DNA of 64,000 nucleotides from Rhodocytophaga aerolata. GTDB taxonomy: Bacteria > Bacteroidota > Bacteroidia > Cytophagales > 172606-1. Location: positions 248,001 to 312,000 of the forward strand of contig NZ_JAUKPO010000007.1 of assembly GCF_030503435.1 (NCBI RefSeq), in the 5' to 3' direction. This document shows, piece after piece, positions 9,474-19,011 of this stretch. Positions within the stretch are counted from its first letter, which is position 1; each line of letters starts with the position of its first letter. The translations under genes and the position numbers were made by a program. The notes below the pieces were generated by a model. It was not told where the DNA came from. It did not search any database and was given only the letters and a program-made list of their open reading frames with translations.

Positions 9474-10016
9474 ATGGAAACAAACAAGAGATATTTAGTG
9501 GGAGTATTTGATGATGAAGATGTACTCCTGAAATCAGTAAAGAAAATACGAAACAGCGGTGTCAAAATTCATGAAGTGTACACACCTTTCCCCATTCATG
9601 GATTAGACGAAGCTTTAGGATATAAAAGATCTAGATTGCCTATTGCTGCCTTTTTGTTTGGCATTACCGGAACAACGTGTGCAGTAGCTATGATTAGTTT
9701 AATGCTGGGCTATGACTGGCCCATGATAATCGGTGGTAAACCATTTGTTCCCATTCCGGATTTGGTGCCAGTATCTTTTGAGTTAACCGTACTCTTTGCT
9801 GCCTTAGGTATGGTAGCTACGTTTTTAATTACAAATAATTTATGGCCGGGTAAAAAGCCCATATTGTTCGATAGCCGCAGCACTGATAATAAATTTATTA
9901 TGGCAGTAGACCTTAGTAAAAATAAATTAGCTTCTGATGAAATAACTTCCATCTTAAGAAATTTCGGAGCCACAGAGGTAAACACCAAATTAGTAGAAGA
10001 AGAAGTAGTAGTTTAA
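9474..10016 (+). CDS. actD: Alternative complex III subunit ActD (DUF3341)
   Basis: ActD is a small membrane subunit of ACIII. I place the start at ATG 9474 (METNKRYLVG, 180 residues) because the family begins just before the KRYLVGVFDDED segment; the frame is open to TTG 9447, but those nine codons look like leader. The protein has an N-terminal cytoplasmic-type alpha/beta domain, two hydrophobic helices (roughly residues 55-80 and 95-120), and a C-terminal soluble tail. The motif TPFPIHGLDEALG is characteristic of DUF3341. It sits between actC and actE as in other ACIII operons. Confidence 0.92.
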   Translation: METNKRYLVGVFDDEDVLLKSVKKIRNSGVKIHEVYTPFPIHGLDEALGYKRSRLPIAAFLFGITGTTCAVAMISLMLGYDWPMIIGGKPFVPIPDLVPVSFELTVLFAALGMVATFLITNNLWPGKKPILFDSRSTDNKFIMAVDLSKNKLASDEITSILRNFGATEVNTKLVEEEVVV

Positions 10017-10044
10017 TCATTGAATTAAAAGATCATAAGATCAT

Positions 10045-10713
10045 ATGCATTTTCAGTTAAGATATAAAGTAGTTTTTGCATGGGTAATTGGCCTAGGCCT
10101 TTTTACCGCTTGTGGCAAAAACTATGACGACCCAGGTACTGAGTTCGCACCAAATATGTATCATCCGGTAGCCTATGAACCCTATGTGCAAATAAAAAAT
10201 GAAGAGGACGCAGGGAAGCGGGTGGTAGCCGAAGGTGAACCAAGCGATTATGAAAGTGCCAACTCTTATAATCCTTATGGGATGTCTATGCGATTGCCAG
10301 TAAAAGGAACTATTCCCCGGAGAAATTTCCAAACCGTGTATGGAGAAGGAACCAACGCTGTAACAGACCTGATGATTTATGATATTCATCGTGATAGCAT
10401 AGAGGTTGCTGAACGGACACTGAAAAATCCTGTTCCGGCAACAGAAGAAGTATTAGCAGAGGGTAAAGTATTATATAGCCGCTATTGTCAGCATTGCCAT
10501 GGCGAAAATGGCAAAGGTGATGGGTTGGTAGGAAAAGCCTATAAAGGTGTACCAAATTACTCAACAGGAAATTATAAAACCATGAACAGCGGACACATTT
10601 ACCATGTAATTACACATGGGAAAGGCCGCATGTGGCCACACGGCTCGCAAATAAATCCTTCCGAACGATGGAAAATTGTTCATTATGTACATACACTTCA
10701 ACAATTAGATTAA
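10045..10713 (+). CDS. actE: Alternative complex III subunit ActE (monoheme cytochrome c lipoprotein)
   Basis: ActE is the monoheme cytochrome c subunit of ACIII and a likely exit point for electrons. The 222-residue protein has a lipoprotein signal with lipobox FTAC (Cys23), followed by GKNYDDPGTEFAPNMY, which is common to Bacteroidota ActE proteins. The single heme motif CQHCH begins at residue 148, and the following GENGKGDG loop and GRMWPHGSQI segment are usual for class I cytochromes of this type. It lies 28 bp after actD and 24 bp before actF. Confidence 0.93.
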   Translation: MHFQLRYKVVFAWVIGLGLFTACGKNYDDPGTEFAPNMYHPVAYEPYVQIKNEEDAGKRVVAEGEPSDYESANSYNPYGMSMRLPVKGTIPRRNFQTVYGEGTNAVTDLMIYDIHRDSIEVAERTLKNPVPATEEVLAEGKVLYSRYCQHCHGENGKGDGLVGKAYKGVPNYSTGNYKTMNSGHIYHVITHGKGRMWPHGSQINPSERWKIVHYVHTLQQLD

Positions 10714-10737
10714 TCATTACGCATAAAACCTTTAAAA

Positions 10738-12036
10738 ATGGCTGACTCAACACATCATGCGCCCATTGTTTTAGATGAACATTATACATTTCCGCCTTTG
10801 GTACGCCGGAATTTGTTTATAGCAATAGGTATTGGGCTGTTGTTATTTATTGCAGGAATTCTTTTACTCATATATGCTCCACATGAGGCGGCTCATGGGG
10901 CAGAAGAAGGTGCCGCCGCTGGGGGCGAACATCATTTCCGGTGGCAATCTCGTCTCTGGACAAACCTATGGCTGAACAATGTATATTTTACAGGTATTGC
11001 TGCTATTGGAATCTTCTTTGTAGCCGTGCAATATGTGGCTTATGCCGGTTGGTCATCGGGTATTAAGAGAATACCTGAAGCCTTTGGGAATTTTTTGCCG
11101 ATTACAGGCGTGCTGATGATTATCTACTTTTTCTTAGGTGGTCATGATATATTCCACTGGACACATGAATATTTATATGATACAGCCGACCCAAGGTATG
11201 ATGAAATTATAGCAGGAAAAAAGGGATTTCTGAATACTCCTTTCTACTTGTTCAGAATGGTATTTTACTTTGCCGCATGGTACATTCTATACCGTTTGTT
11301 GCGGAAAGAATCGTTGCAGGAAGATCTTACCAAAGATGTAAGACACTATGACAAGAGCATTGTTCTCTCGGCTATATTTATAGTAATTTTTGCAGTAACC
11401 TCTTCTACATCAGCCTGGGACTGGGTTTTATCTATCGACACACATTGGTTCAGTACTATGTTTGGCTGGTATGTATTTGCCAGTTGGTTTGTAGCAGGTT
11501 TAGCTACCATAACGTTAACTGTGGTTTTTCTGAAGGAAGCAGGCTACTTATCTATTGTAAATCAGAATCATTTACATGACCTGGGTAAATTTATGTTTGC
11601 CTTCAGTATTTTCTGGACCTATGTCTGGTTTGCGCAGTTCTTGCTGATTTATTATGCAAACATTCCCGAAGAAACTATCTATTTTATTGAGCGCTTACAC
11701 GGATACAACGGCACATACAAAGGGTTGTTTTTCATTAACATTTTCATAAACTTTTTGTTTCCTTTCCTAGTTCTAATGACAAGGGATGCAAAGCGTCATA
11801 TGATTTTCCTCAAAATTGTATCAATTGTTCTGCTTGTAGGCCATTGGCTGGATTTCTACCTGATGATGATGCCAGGTACAGTAGGGGAGAACGCGGGATT
11901 TGGACCGCTGGAAATCGGTATAGTTATGATATATGCAAGTGCCTTCATTCTAGTAGTAGCTACTACTTTATCTAAAGCACCACTCATTGCCAAAAATCAT
12001 CCGATGTTGGAAGAAAGTATACACCACGAAATCTGA
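10738..12036 (+). CDS. actF: Alternative complex III subunit ActF (integral membrane)
   Basis: ActF is the second large membrane subunit of ACIII and is distantly related to ActC. The 432-residue protein has about ten hydrophobic helices. It contains the family phrases SSTSAWDWVLSIDTHWFSTM, FAFSIFWTYVWFAQF and LLVGHWLDFYLMMMPG, where the charged and aromatic residues line the proposed proton path. A His/Glu/Ala-rich loop lies between the first two helices. It is followed after about 30 bp by the oxidase subunit II gene, which links complex III activity directly to the terminal oxidase. Confidence 0.94.
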   Translation: MADSTHHAPIVLDEHYTFPPLVRRNLFIAIGIGLLLFIAGILLLIYAPHEAAHGAEEGAAAGGEHHFRWQSRLWTNLWLNNVYFTGIAAIGIFFVAVQYVAYAGWSSGIKRIPEAFGNFLPITGVLMIIYFFLGGHDIFHWTHEYLYDTADPRYDEIIAGKKGFLNTPFYLFRMVFYFAAWYILYRLLRKESLQEDLTKDVRHYDKSIVLSAIFIVIFAVTSSTSAWDWVLSIDTHWFSTMFGWYVFASWFVAGLATITLTVVFLKEAGYLSIVNQNHLHDLGKFMFAFSIFWTYVWFAQFLLIYYANIPEETIYFIERLHGYNGTYKGLFFINIFINFLFPFLVLMTRDAKRHMIFLKIVSIVLLVGHWLDFYLMMMPGTVGENAGFGPLEIGIVMIYASAFILVVATTLSKAPLIAKNHPMLEESIHHEI

Positions 12037-12067
12037 TAATTATACATATTAATAAAATCTATTGAAC

Positions 12068-13204
12068 ATGATGAATATATTATTAGGTATTGGGGCTATT
12101 TTGATTGGAGTCATACTTTTTATGATCTTCAGAGTAGGCACCCTAATTTCCGTAGTCAGGGGTTCTCATCATAAACGGGCGGGAACCAGTAACAAGGTAA
12201 ATGCTGCTTTACTTCTGGTGTTTTTGGTTTTGGGGACAATTGGTGCAGTTTGGAGTTCTTACTCAGCAGCGGATGATTTTCTTCCGGCACCTGTATCTGT
12301 ACATGGTGAACAAATAGATACATTGTTCTGGGTAACCATGGGTATTTTATGCGCGGTGTTTTTTGCCACCCACGTACTACTCTTTTACTTTCCTTTTAAA
12401 TATCAGTTTAAAGAAGGCAACAGAGCTGCCTTTTATCCTGACAATAACAAACTGGAAGTAATATGGACTATTGTGCCAGCTATTGTATTAACTCTGTTGG
12501 TGTTATCGGGTTGGAAAGTATGGCGGGATATCACAGCTGATGCTCCTCAAGAAGCTGAAGTAATAGAAATAGTAGGGCAGCAATTCAACTGGTGGGTAAG
12601 ATATCCTGGCAAAGTAGATAAAGAACTGGGAGCTTATAATTTCCGGATGATCGATGCTTCGAATGCAGTAGGCATTGATTTATCGGATGAAAAAAGTTTT
12701 GATGATTTTATGGGCCCATCCGGAGAACTCCGGGTACCAGTAGGCAAACCAGTATTGCTAAAAATACGGGCAAGAGATGTGTTGCACAGTGTATATATGC
12801 CTCATTTCCGTCTAAAGATGGATGCTGTACCAGGTATGCCAACCCGTTTCTGGTTTACACCCACCAAAACGACTGCTCAAATGCGGCAAGAAACAAACAA
12901 TCCAGATTTCAATTATGAACTTGCCTGTACAGAGGTATGTGGACGCGGACATTTTAGTATGAGATTAATAGTCGTGGTAGAAGAGCAAGCAGATTATGTA
13001 AAATGGTATAACACGCAGAAACCTTGGTTAGCATCTACCAGGGAAGACAACCTGCAAAAAGTACCTGCCAATCTGCGTGAAAAGGCTTTGCAGATAATTG
13101 GGGCGGGAGATAATCCTTCAGCCGCTGTAACGCCTGTTCAAGAACCAACAACAGAGGCTCCAGTCAATCCCGCAGTAGTTAAAACTAGTACTTCTGCACA
13201 GTAA
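12068..13204 (+). CDS. coxB: Cytochrome c oxidase subunit II
   Basis: Subunit II accepts electrons from cytochrome c or ACIII through the binuclear CuA centre. I use ATG 12068 (MMNILLGIG, 379 codons with stop); a TTG two codons earlier is less likely, and ATG 12071 is equally possible. The N-terminus has four hydrophobic segments, two more than the classic two-helix subunit, which is common in Bacteroidota. The periplasmic cupredoxin domain carries CTEVCGRGHFSM, the CuA ligand motif, near residues 288-300, and VYMPHFRLKMD supplies the other His. The C-terminal tail is Pro/Ala/Thr-rich and probably disordered. Confidence 0.94.
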   Translation: MMNILLGIGAILIGVILFMIFRVGTLISVVRGSHHKRAGTSNKVNAALLLVFLVLGTIGAVWSSYSAADDFLPAPVSVHGEQIDTLFWVTMGILCAVFFATHVLLFYFPFKYQFKEGNRAAFYPDNNKLEVIWTIVPAIVLTLLVLSGWKVWRDITADAPQEAEVIEIVGQQFNWWVRYPGKVDKELGAYNFRMIDASNAVGIDLSDEKSFDDFMGPSGELRVPVGKPVLLKIRARDVLHSVYMPHFRLKMDAVPGMPTRFWFTPTKTTAQMRQETNNPDFNYELACTEVCGRGHFSMRLIVVVEEQADYVKWYNTQKPWLASTREDNLQKVPANLREKALQIIGAGDNPSAAVTPVQEPTTEAPVNPAVVKTSTSAQ

Positions 13205-13236
13205 ATATTTGTATTCCATAACTTAACATACTTTAT

Positions 13237-15225
13237 ATGTCAGCGGTAGATATTCACTCAACACATGGCGTAGGACATGACGCCCACCTGGATCATGACC
13301 ATGAGCATGAACACCACGACAATTTTATAACAAAATATATATTTAGTACTGACCATAAAATGATTGCCAAACAATACCTGATCTCAGGTATCTTTTGGGC
13401 AATAATAGGTATAGGTCTTTCAAGCATATTTCGTCTGCAATTAGGTTTTCAGGATATAAAATTAACCTGGCTTAAACCTATTCTAGGAGAATGGATTTTA
13501 GACTCAGGTAAAATAGATCCAAATTTTTACTTGGCCTTAGTTACCATGCATGGTACTATTATGGTATTCTTCGTGTTGACAGCCGGGTTGAGTGGTACGT
13601 TTAGTAACTTCTTAATTCCCTTGCAGATTGGAGCCCGCGATATGGCTTCCGGATTTATGAACATGCTTTCGTATTGGTTTTTCTTCGTGGCCAGTGTAAT
13701 TATGTTTGTTTCATTATTTCTGGAAACTGGTCCGGCATCGGGTGGTTGGGTTATTTATCCTCCGCTAAGTGCTCTGCCTCAAGCTATGCCAGGGTCAGGA
13801 ATGGGGATGAACTTATGGTTGATCAGTATGGCTCTGTTTATTGTTTCCCAGTTGCTGGGTGGTATCAATTATATTACTACCGTAATCAACTTGAGAACAA
13901 GAGGGATGTCTTTTTCCAGATTACCTCTAACCATATGGGCATTCTTTTTAACAGCAATTATAGGTTTGTTGTCATTCCCTGTGTTAATGTCGGCAGCCCT
14001 ACTGCTTATATTTGACAGATGGTTTGGTACCAGCTTTTACTTATCTGAAATATACATAGGTGGGGAGGCGTTGCCAAACGTAGGTGGTAGCCCAATATTA
14101 TTTCAGCACTTATTCTGGTTTTTGGGCCATCCAGAGGTTTATATTGTACTATTACCTGCCCTAGGTATTACTTCAGAAATTATTGCTACAAACGCCAGGA
14201 AACCTATATTTGGCTATAGGGCTATGATCGGTTCTATGATGGCCATTACTGTACTGTCATTTGTGGTATGGGCTCACCATATGTTCGTATCAGGTTTAAA
14301 TCCGTTCCTGGGTTCAATATTCATGTTCCTGACATTGATTATTGCAGTACCATCCGCAGTAAAAGCCTTTAACTATATAACTACTCTTTGGAAAGGAAAT
14401 ATTGTATTTACACCTGCCATGTTGTTTTCCATAGGCTTAGTATCTTTCTTTATTTCCGGAGGGTTAACAGGTATAGCATTAGGAAACTCTGCTATTGACA
14501 TTCAATTACATGATACATATTTTGTAGTTGCTCACTTCCACTTAGTAATGGGTGCAGCCTCTGCTTTTGGTTTACTGGCTGGTGTATATCACTGGTTTCC
14601 AAAGTTCTTCGGTAGAATGTTGGATGAAAAACTAGGCTATATTCACTTCTGGTTTACATTTGTTGGGATCTATCTGGTATTCTTCCCTATGCACTATATT
14701 GGTATAGCAGGTTTCCCAAGAAGATATTATTCATTTACCGGATTCCAGGTATTTAATAAATATATGGACCTGAACCATTTTATCAGTGCAGCAGCAATCT
14801 TAACTGGTATTGCACAATTTATCTTCTTATTTAACTTCTTCTATAGTATGTTCAAAGGAAGAAGAGCTCCACAGAATCCATGGCGTTCCAATACCCTGGA
14901 ATGGACAGCGCCTATTCATCCGGGACATGGTAACTGGGTAGGTGAGATACCTTCTGTGTACAGATGGCCCTATGACTATAGTAAGCCAGGTGCATCAGAA
15001 GACTTTATTCCGCAAAACGTACCATTATCAGCTACGCCAGAGTCTAACCTGCCACATGAACAAGGCTTAATTGGTGATGAAATTGAAGATATGGAAACTG
15101 GTGTAGTGTTTGATAAAAAAGAAGAAATCAATGCACCAACCGTTAAAGACCATAAATTACCGAAGGGCAGTGCAGGTGCGGATCAGAACATCCGAAATAT
15201 TGGCGGAGACCCTGAGAAATTGTAA
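13237..15225 (+). CDS. coxA: Cytochrome c oxidase subunit I (A1-type heme-copper oxygen reductase)
   Basis: This is the catalytic subunit that reduces O2 to water and pumps protons. The 662-residue protein has at least twelve helices. Conserved sites are HGTIMVFF (heme a His), GHPEVYIVLLP (CuB His, proton-channel Glu and cross-linked Tyr, which mark the A1 type), WAHHMF (two CuB His) and VVAHFHLVMG (heme ligands). The GARDMASG segment has the D-channel Asp. Residues about 5-29 are unusually rich in His, Asp and Glu and could bind metal. The C-terminus extends about 60 residues beyond the core and is polar. Confidence 0.96.
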   Translation: MSAVDIHSTHGVGHDAHLDHDHEHEHHDNFITKYIFSTDHKMIAKQYLISGIFWAIIGIGLSSIFRLQLGFQDIKLTWLKPILGEWILDSGKIDPNFYLALVTMHGTIMVFFVLTAGLSGTFSNFLIPLQIGARDMASGFMNMLSYWFFFVASVIMFVSLFLETGPASGGWVIYPPLSALPQAMPGSGMGMNLWLISMALFIVSQLLGGINYITTVINLRTRGMSFSRLPLTIWAFFLTAIIGLLSFPVLMSAALLLIFDRWFGTSFYLSEIYIGGEALPNVGGSPILFQHLFWFLGHPEVYIVLLPALGITSEIIATNARKPIFGYRAMIGSMMAITVLSFVVWAHHMFVSGLNPFLGSIFMFLTLIIAVPSAVKAFNYITTLWKGNIVFTPAMLFSIGLVSFFISGGLTGIALGNSAIDIQLHDTYFVVAHFHLVMGAASAFGLLAGVYHWFPKFFGRMLDEKLGYIHFWFTFVGIYLVFFPMHYIGIAGFPRRYYSFTGFQVFNKYMDLNHFISAAAILTGIAQFIFLFNFFYSMFKGRRAPQNPWRSNTLEWTAPIHPGHGNWVGEIPSVYRWPYDYSKPGASEDFIPQNVPLSATPESNLPHEQGLIGDEIEDMETGVVFDKKEEINAPTVKDHKLPKGSAGADQNIRNIGGDPEKL

Positions 15226-15244
15226 GGAAGTACAAACAAAATAA

Positions 15245-16261
15245 ATGTCAGATACTCATAGAAACAGCCACAATGCTTTCCGGAAGATGGGAATTGTCAC
15301 AATTGTGGCTGTTTATTTACTCATTTTGGTTGGAGGCATCGTACGCAGCACAGGTGCAGGGATGGGATGCCCAGACTGGCCACAATGTTTTGGCTCATGG
15401 GTACCACCAACAGATGTAGCACAATTGCCAGCCAATTACCAGGAAATATATAAGGATAGGGGATATGCCGATGTTGAATTTAACGTCTATAAAACCTGGA
15501 CAGAATATATAAACCGGTTGATAGGCGTACTGATTGGGATATTTATTTTTCTGACACTACTCTTATCTGTTCCATATCTCAAAACTGATAAAACCGTTTT
15601 TTTTCTAAGCTTAGTCAGCTTTATTTTAGTAGGTTTTCAGGGATGGCTGGGCTCAGTAGTAGTAGCCACGAACCTGGCTCCATGGATGGTAACTGTCCAT
15701 ATGCTGGTAGCAATTGTACTAGTCTTTCTGCTCATATATACAGTTGCTAGATCATTCACGGGCAAAATCACTTTAGCTACTATTGAAGGGAAATCACGTA
15801 TCAACAAAATACTGTACTTTTTGCTAGCAAGCTCTGTTTTACAAATAGTATTAGGTACGCAGGTAAGAGAAGCAATAGATGAAATAGCCGCAAGTTTAAG
15901 TGGCAATGGCAGAGACACTTGGATAGAGCAATTAGGTTTAGGATTTTATATTCATCGGTCGCTATCAAGTTTAATTCTTGCTGCTCACCTATACTTGTTA
16001 TATCTGCTAAAAAGGAATACGATAAAAAATCCGGTCATAACCAAATATACTGTAGCTCTGGTGAGTATAGTGCTTTTAGAGATACTTGCAGGAATGGGAA
16101 TGGCTTATTTAGGAATTCCAGCTTTTTTACAGCCGATACATTTGTTACTAGCTGTAGCTGCCATTGGAATTCAGTTTGTATTATTGTTGTTCATAAACTA
16201 TGATGTTGTTTTTGTAAAATCAGCTGCAAAAACTTTCAACCAAGCATATTCTTACAAATGA
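15245..16261 (+). CDS. ctaA: Heme A synthase (COX15/CtaA family)
   Basis: The enzyme oxidises a methyl group of heme O to a formyl group, giving heme A for the oxidase. The 338-residue protein has eight hydrophobic helices arranged as two four-helix halves. Family features are GGIVRSTGAGMGCPDWPQCFG, the EYINRLIG segment with a heme-binding-site Glu-Tyr-x-x-Arg, and His residues in VTVHMLVA and FYIHRSLS. The last four bases overlap the start of the heme O synthase gene (ATGA), so the two steps of heme A synthesis are translationally coupled. Confidence 0.93.
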   Translation: MSDTHRNSHNAFRKMGIVTIVAVYLLILVGGIVRSTGAGMGCPDWPQCFGSWVPPTDVAQLPANYQEIYKDRGYADVEFNVYKTWTEYINRLIGVLIGIFIFLTLLLSVPYLKTDKTVFFLSLVSFILVGFQGWLGSVVVATNLAPWMVTVHMLVAIVLVFLLIYTVARSFTGKITLATIEGKSRINKILYFLLASSVLQIVLGTQVREAIDEIAASLSGNGRDTWIEQLGLGFYIHRSLSSLILAAHLYLLYLLKRNTIKNPVITKYTVALVSIVLLEILAGMGMAYLGIPAFLQPIHLLLAVAAIGIQFVLLLFINYDVVFVKSAAKTFNQAYSYK

Positions 16262-17157
16262 TTATTACTAGGCCACACCAAGCAGCAGAAGTAAATCAAA
16301 TCTTAACAAAAGCCAGGGCTTATTTTGACCTGCTAAAATTCAGACTTTCAATTACTGTAGTATTCTCAGGTGCTATCGGATATTTATTAGCAGCCAAACA
16401 ACCTATTGATTGGGTGCATATGCTGATTTTCTGTATAGGTGGATTTCTGGTTACAGGCGCCTCAAATATTATTAATCAAATCATTGAAATAGATCTGGAT
16501 AAACTAATGCGGCGTACAGAAAACCGGCCTTTACCTTCTGGCAGACTGTCTGTTGTAGAAGCGGCTGTGTTTGCAAGCATTATAGGCTTTGCCGGATTGT
16601 TTTTGTTGTTTACTTTCATAAATCTGTTAGCCGCTTTATTTACTTTGCTTTCGCTTGTTTTGTATGCATTTGTGTATACACCTTTGAAGAGGGTAGGGCC
16701 TATAGCCGTATTTGTAGGTGCGTTTCCGGGCGCATTGCCTCCACTAATTGGATGGGTAGCAGCCACAAATATGTTAGAAGTAGGAGCATTTACTTTATTT
16801 GCTATACAGTTTGTATGGCAATTCCCTCACTTCTGGGCTATAGCATGGGTGGCAGATGAAGACTACAAAAGAGCAGGGTTTAAGCTATTGCCTAATAATG
16901 GAGGTAAAGATTTGCAAACAGCTTTTCAGATCATGATCTACACACTATTCTTGTTGCCTCTTAGTGTGCTGCCTGCCAAATTCGGTATCACCGGATTGAA
17001 TGCAGCCTTAATTGCTGTGGTGTGTGGATCGTTGTTTTTAATACAAACCTTTTATTTAATGAAAGAATGCTCCCGGAAAGCAGCCTTACAAATGATGTTT
17101 GGTTCATTTCTCTACCTACCACTGGTACAGATTGCGTTTTTATGGGATAAAGTTTAA
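16258..17157 (+). CDS. cyoE: Protoheme IX farnesyltransferase (heme O synthase)
   Basis: CyoE/CtaB attaches a farnesyl group to protoheme to give heme O, the substrate of the preceding gene product. The 299-residue protein has about eight helices of the UbiA fold. The first Asp-rich motif NIINQIIEIDLDKLMRRTENR and the second segment ADEDYKRAGFKLLP contain the residues that bind Mg-diphosphate. The start overlaps the ctaA stop by four bases. The next gene begins four bases after the stop. Confidence 0.95.
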   Translation: MIITRPHQAAEVNQILTKARAYFDLLKFRLSITVVFSGAIGYLLAAKQPIDWVHMLIFCIGGFLVTGASNIINQIIEIDLDKLMRRTENRPLPSGRLSVVEAAVFASIIGFAGLFLLFTFINLLAALFTLLSLVLYAFVYTPLKRVGPIAVFVGAFPGALPPLIGWVAATNMLEVGAFTLFAIQFVWQFPHFWAIAWVADEDYKRAGFKLLPNNGGKDLQTAFQIMIYTLFLLPLSVLPAKFGITGLNAALIAVVCGSLFLIQTFYLMKECSRKAALQMMFGSFLYLPLVQIAFLWDKV

Positions 17158-17161
17158 AATT

Positions 17162-17755
17162 ATGGATAGAAATATAAATTTATTGCAGGAGGAGCCACAG
17201 CAAACACTAGCAATGCATCCTAAAAAGTTTGCATTATGGTTGTTTATTGTGAGTATTGTGATGATTTTTGCAGCCATGAGCAGTGCCTATATGGTTAGGC
17301 AGGCAGAAGGCAACTGGTTGGATTTTGAGATGCCAACGATATTCTGGGTTAACTCAGGTATATTGCTAGCGAGCAGCGTAACAATGCAATGGGCGTATAT
17401 GGCTGCTAAAAGGGATAACCTGGCTATGCTAAAAGTGGCTATGATTATAACTACTTTCCTAGGGCTTGGATTTTTAGTAGGTCAATGGTATTCATGGGTG
17501 GCATTGGTAGATATGAAGGTATTTTTTGCAGGTACAGCTTCTAATCCGTCTGGCTCGTTCTTATATGTGATTACAGGTTTACATGCATTTCACTTAGTTA
17601 CAGGGATTGTATATTTGGTGATTATCCTAGGTGCCTCGTTTCAATATAAGATTCATTCAAAAAATTTAGTCAGAATGGAAATGTGTGCAACCTACTGGCA
17701 TTTTTTAGATATACTTTGGATATATTTGTTCGCATTTTTATTACTCAACCATTAA
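17162..17755 (+). CDS. Cytochrome c oxidase subunit III, first copy
   Basis: This is a heme-copper oxidase subunit III family protein of 197 residues with five hydrophobic helices. I start it at ATG 17162 (MDRNINLLQEE), four bases after cyoE; the frame is open further upstream but that part overlaps the end of cyoE. Family features are the SSAYMVRQAEGNW loop, GSFLYVITGLHAFHLVTG and the C-terminal TYWHFLDILWIYLF. Subunit III stabilises the proton uptake path of subunit I. A second subunit III gene follows directly, and the two are strongly diverged rather than a recent duplication. Confidence 0.9.
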   Translation: MDRNINLLQEEPQQTLAMHPKKFALWLFIVSIVMIFAAMSSAYMVRQAEGNWLDFEMPTIFWVNSGILLASSVTMQWAYMAAKRDNLAMLKVAMIITTFLGLGFLVGQWYSWVALVDMKVFFAGTASNPSGSFLYVITGLHAFHLVTGIVYLVIILGASFQYKIHSKNLVRMEMCATYWHFLDILWIYLFAFLLLNH

Positions 17756-17770
17756 AAATAGATTTAACTC

Positions 17771-18547
17771 ATGTCTACTACAACTACAGTAATTGATAAA
17801 AGAAGAAAGGGGAGTATATGGGATGGGGGAAATGAACCGCTTAAAGCCAGCTATGGTAAGCTGATGATGTGGTTCTTCCTGTTGTCAGATGCTTTTACTT
17901 TTTCCGCTTTATTAGTTACGTATGGAATGATCCGGTTTAGCCATCAGGCATATGACCCTGAAATCCACGGAACTTTTAAATTTTCCCAAGACTATTGGCC
18001 AATACCAGAAAAAGTTTTTGAAGCAGTACCATTTTTGCATGGATATGAGCTTCCGCTGGTTTTCGTAGGTATCATGACTTTTATTCTAATTATGAGCAGT
18101 GTTACCATGGTATTGGCTGTAGAAGCAGGACACAGGAATGATAGAAACGATGTCGAAAAATGGATGTTGTGGACCATCATTGGTGGTTTTGCTTTTTTGG
18201 GCAGCCAGGCTTGGGAATGGACACACTTTATTGTAGGTACCGAAGAAGGCTCAGTTGCGCGGTTTATGGAAAACGGAAAATGGGTAGAAAAAACAATATT
18301 CGGTGCAAACTTAGTAGTGAATCAATATGGTCCTCCTGCATTTGCAGATTTATTCTTTTTCATCACAGGATTTCATGGGACACACGTATTTAGTGGAGTG
18401 TTGTTAAATATATTAATATTCTATAATACGGCGACAGGTGTATATGAACGGAGAGGCCACTATGAAATGGTTGAAAAAGTGGGTTTATACTGGCACTTTG
18501 TAGATTTAGTCTGGGTATTTGTATTTACGTTTTTCTATTTAATTTAA
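17771..18547 (+). CDS. Cytochrome c oxidase subunit III, second copy
   Basis: This is a 258-residue heme-copper oxidase subunit III family protein with about six hydrophobic helices. The C-terminal pattern FFITGFHGTHVFSG and GLYWHFVDLVWVFVFTFFYL is the same family signature as in the previous gene, but the N-terminal half is longer and contains a large loop (about residues 55-90) and a second loop near 150-180 that faces the periplasm. Both genes are intact. It starts 15 bp after the first copy and is followed by the subunit IV gene after 18 bp. Confidence 0.92.
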   Translation: MSTTTTVIDKRRKGSIWDGGNEPLKASYGKLMMWFFLLSDAFTFSALLVTYGMIRFSHQAYDPEIHGTFKFSQDYWPIPEKVFEAVPFLHGYELPLVFVGIMTFILIMSSVTMVLAVEAGHRNDRNDVEKWMLWTIIGGFAFLGSQAWEWTHFIVGTEEGSVARFMENGKWVEKTIFGANLVVNQYGPPAFADLFFFITGFHGTHVFSGVLLNILIFYNTATGVYERRGHYEMVEKVGLYWHFVDLVWVFVFTFFYLI

Positions 18548-18565
18548 TAAAAAAGTATATAAAAG

Positions 18566-18895
18566 ATGGCTGGACATTCTCATTCTCAACATCCTGCATC
18601 TACTGGAGGTGCAGCAAAACCAAATACAAAATTAATCTGGCGTACATTCTGGATATTATTTTTCATCACCGCTCTTGAATTCCTAATTGCTTTTACCATG
18701 CCCTCAGGCTGGTTACGGGTTTCTATCTTCGTTATTATGACGTTGGTAAAAGCTTTTTATATAGTAGGAGAATTCATGCACTTGAAAGGCGAAGTAAAAA
18801 CCCTGATATGGTCAATCGTTCTTCCTTTGGTGTTTGTAATTTGGTTAATTATCGCTCTCTTACTGGAAGGAGATTCTATCTTACAGGTAAGATAG
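18566..18895 (+). CDS. Cytochrome c oxidase subunit IV family protein
   Basis: This is a 109-residue protein with three hydrophobic helices and a short His/Ser-rich N-terminus. The segment VKAFYIVGEFMHLKGE is typical of prokaryotic cytochrome oxidase subunit IV (COX4_pro). It is a small accessory subunit thought to help assemble or stabilise the CuB site region. It is the last structural subunit of the block; 116 bp separate it from the assembly genes that follow. Confidence 0.88.
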   Translation: MAGHSHSQHPASTGGAAKPNTKLIWRTFWILFFITALEFLIAFTMPSGWLRVSIFVIMTLVKAFYIVGEFMHLKGEVKTLIWSIVLPLVFVIWLIIALLLEGDSILQVR

Positions 18896-19011
18896 AAAAT
18901 GTGACAGGTTAGAAATTTGAAATCGATTTTACGTGTTATTAAAATCAAAAGCATACGAAGTAATATTGCTTTTTTCAATTTTCACTGTTTCAACTTTTCA
19001 AATTAAGGTAT

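Noticed and set aside
13674-14015. Plus-strand 113-residue frame inside coxA
   Set aside because: It lies wholly within the conserved core of subunit I in another frame.
17162-18547. Recent tandem duplication of subunit III
   Set aside because: The two genes share only the family signature and differ in length and N-terminus, so this is an old divergence.
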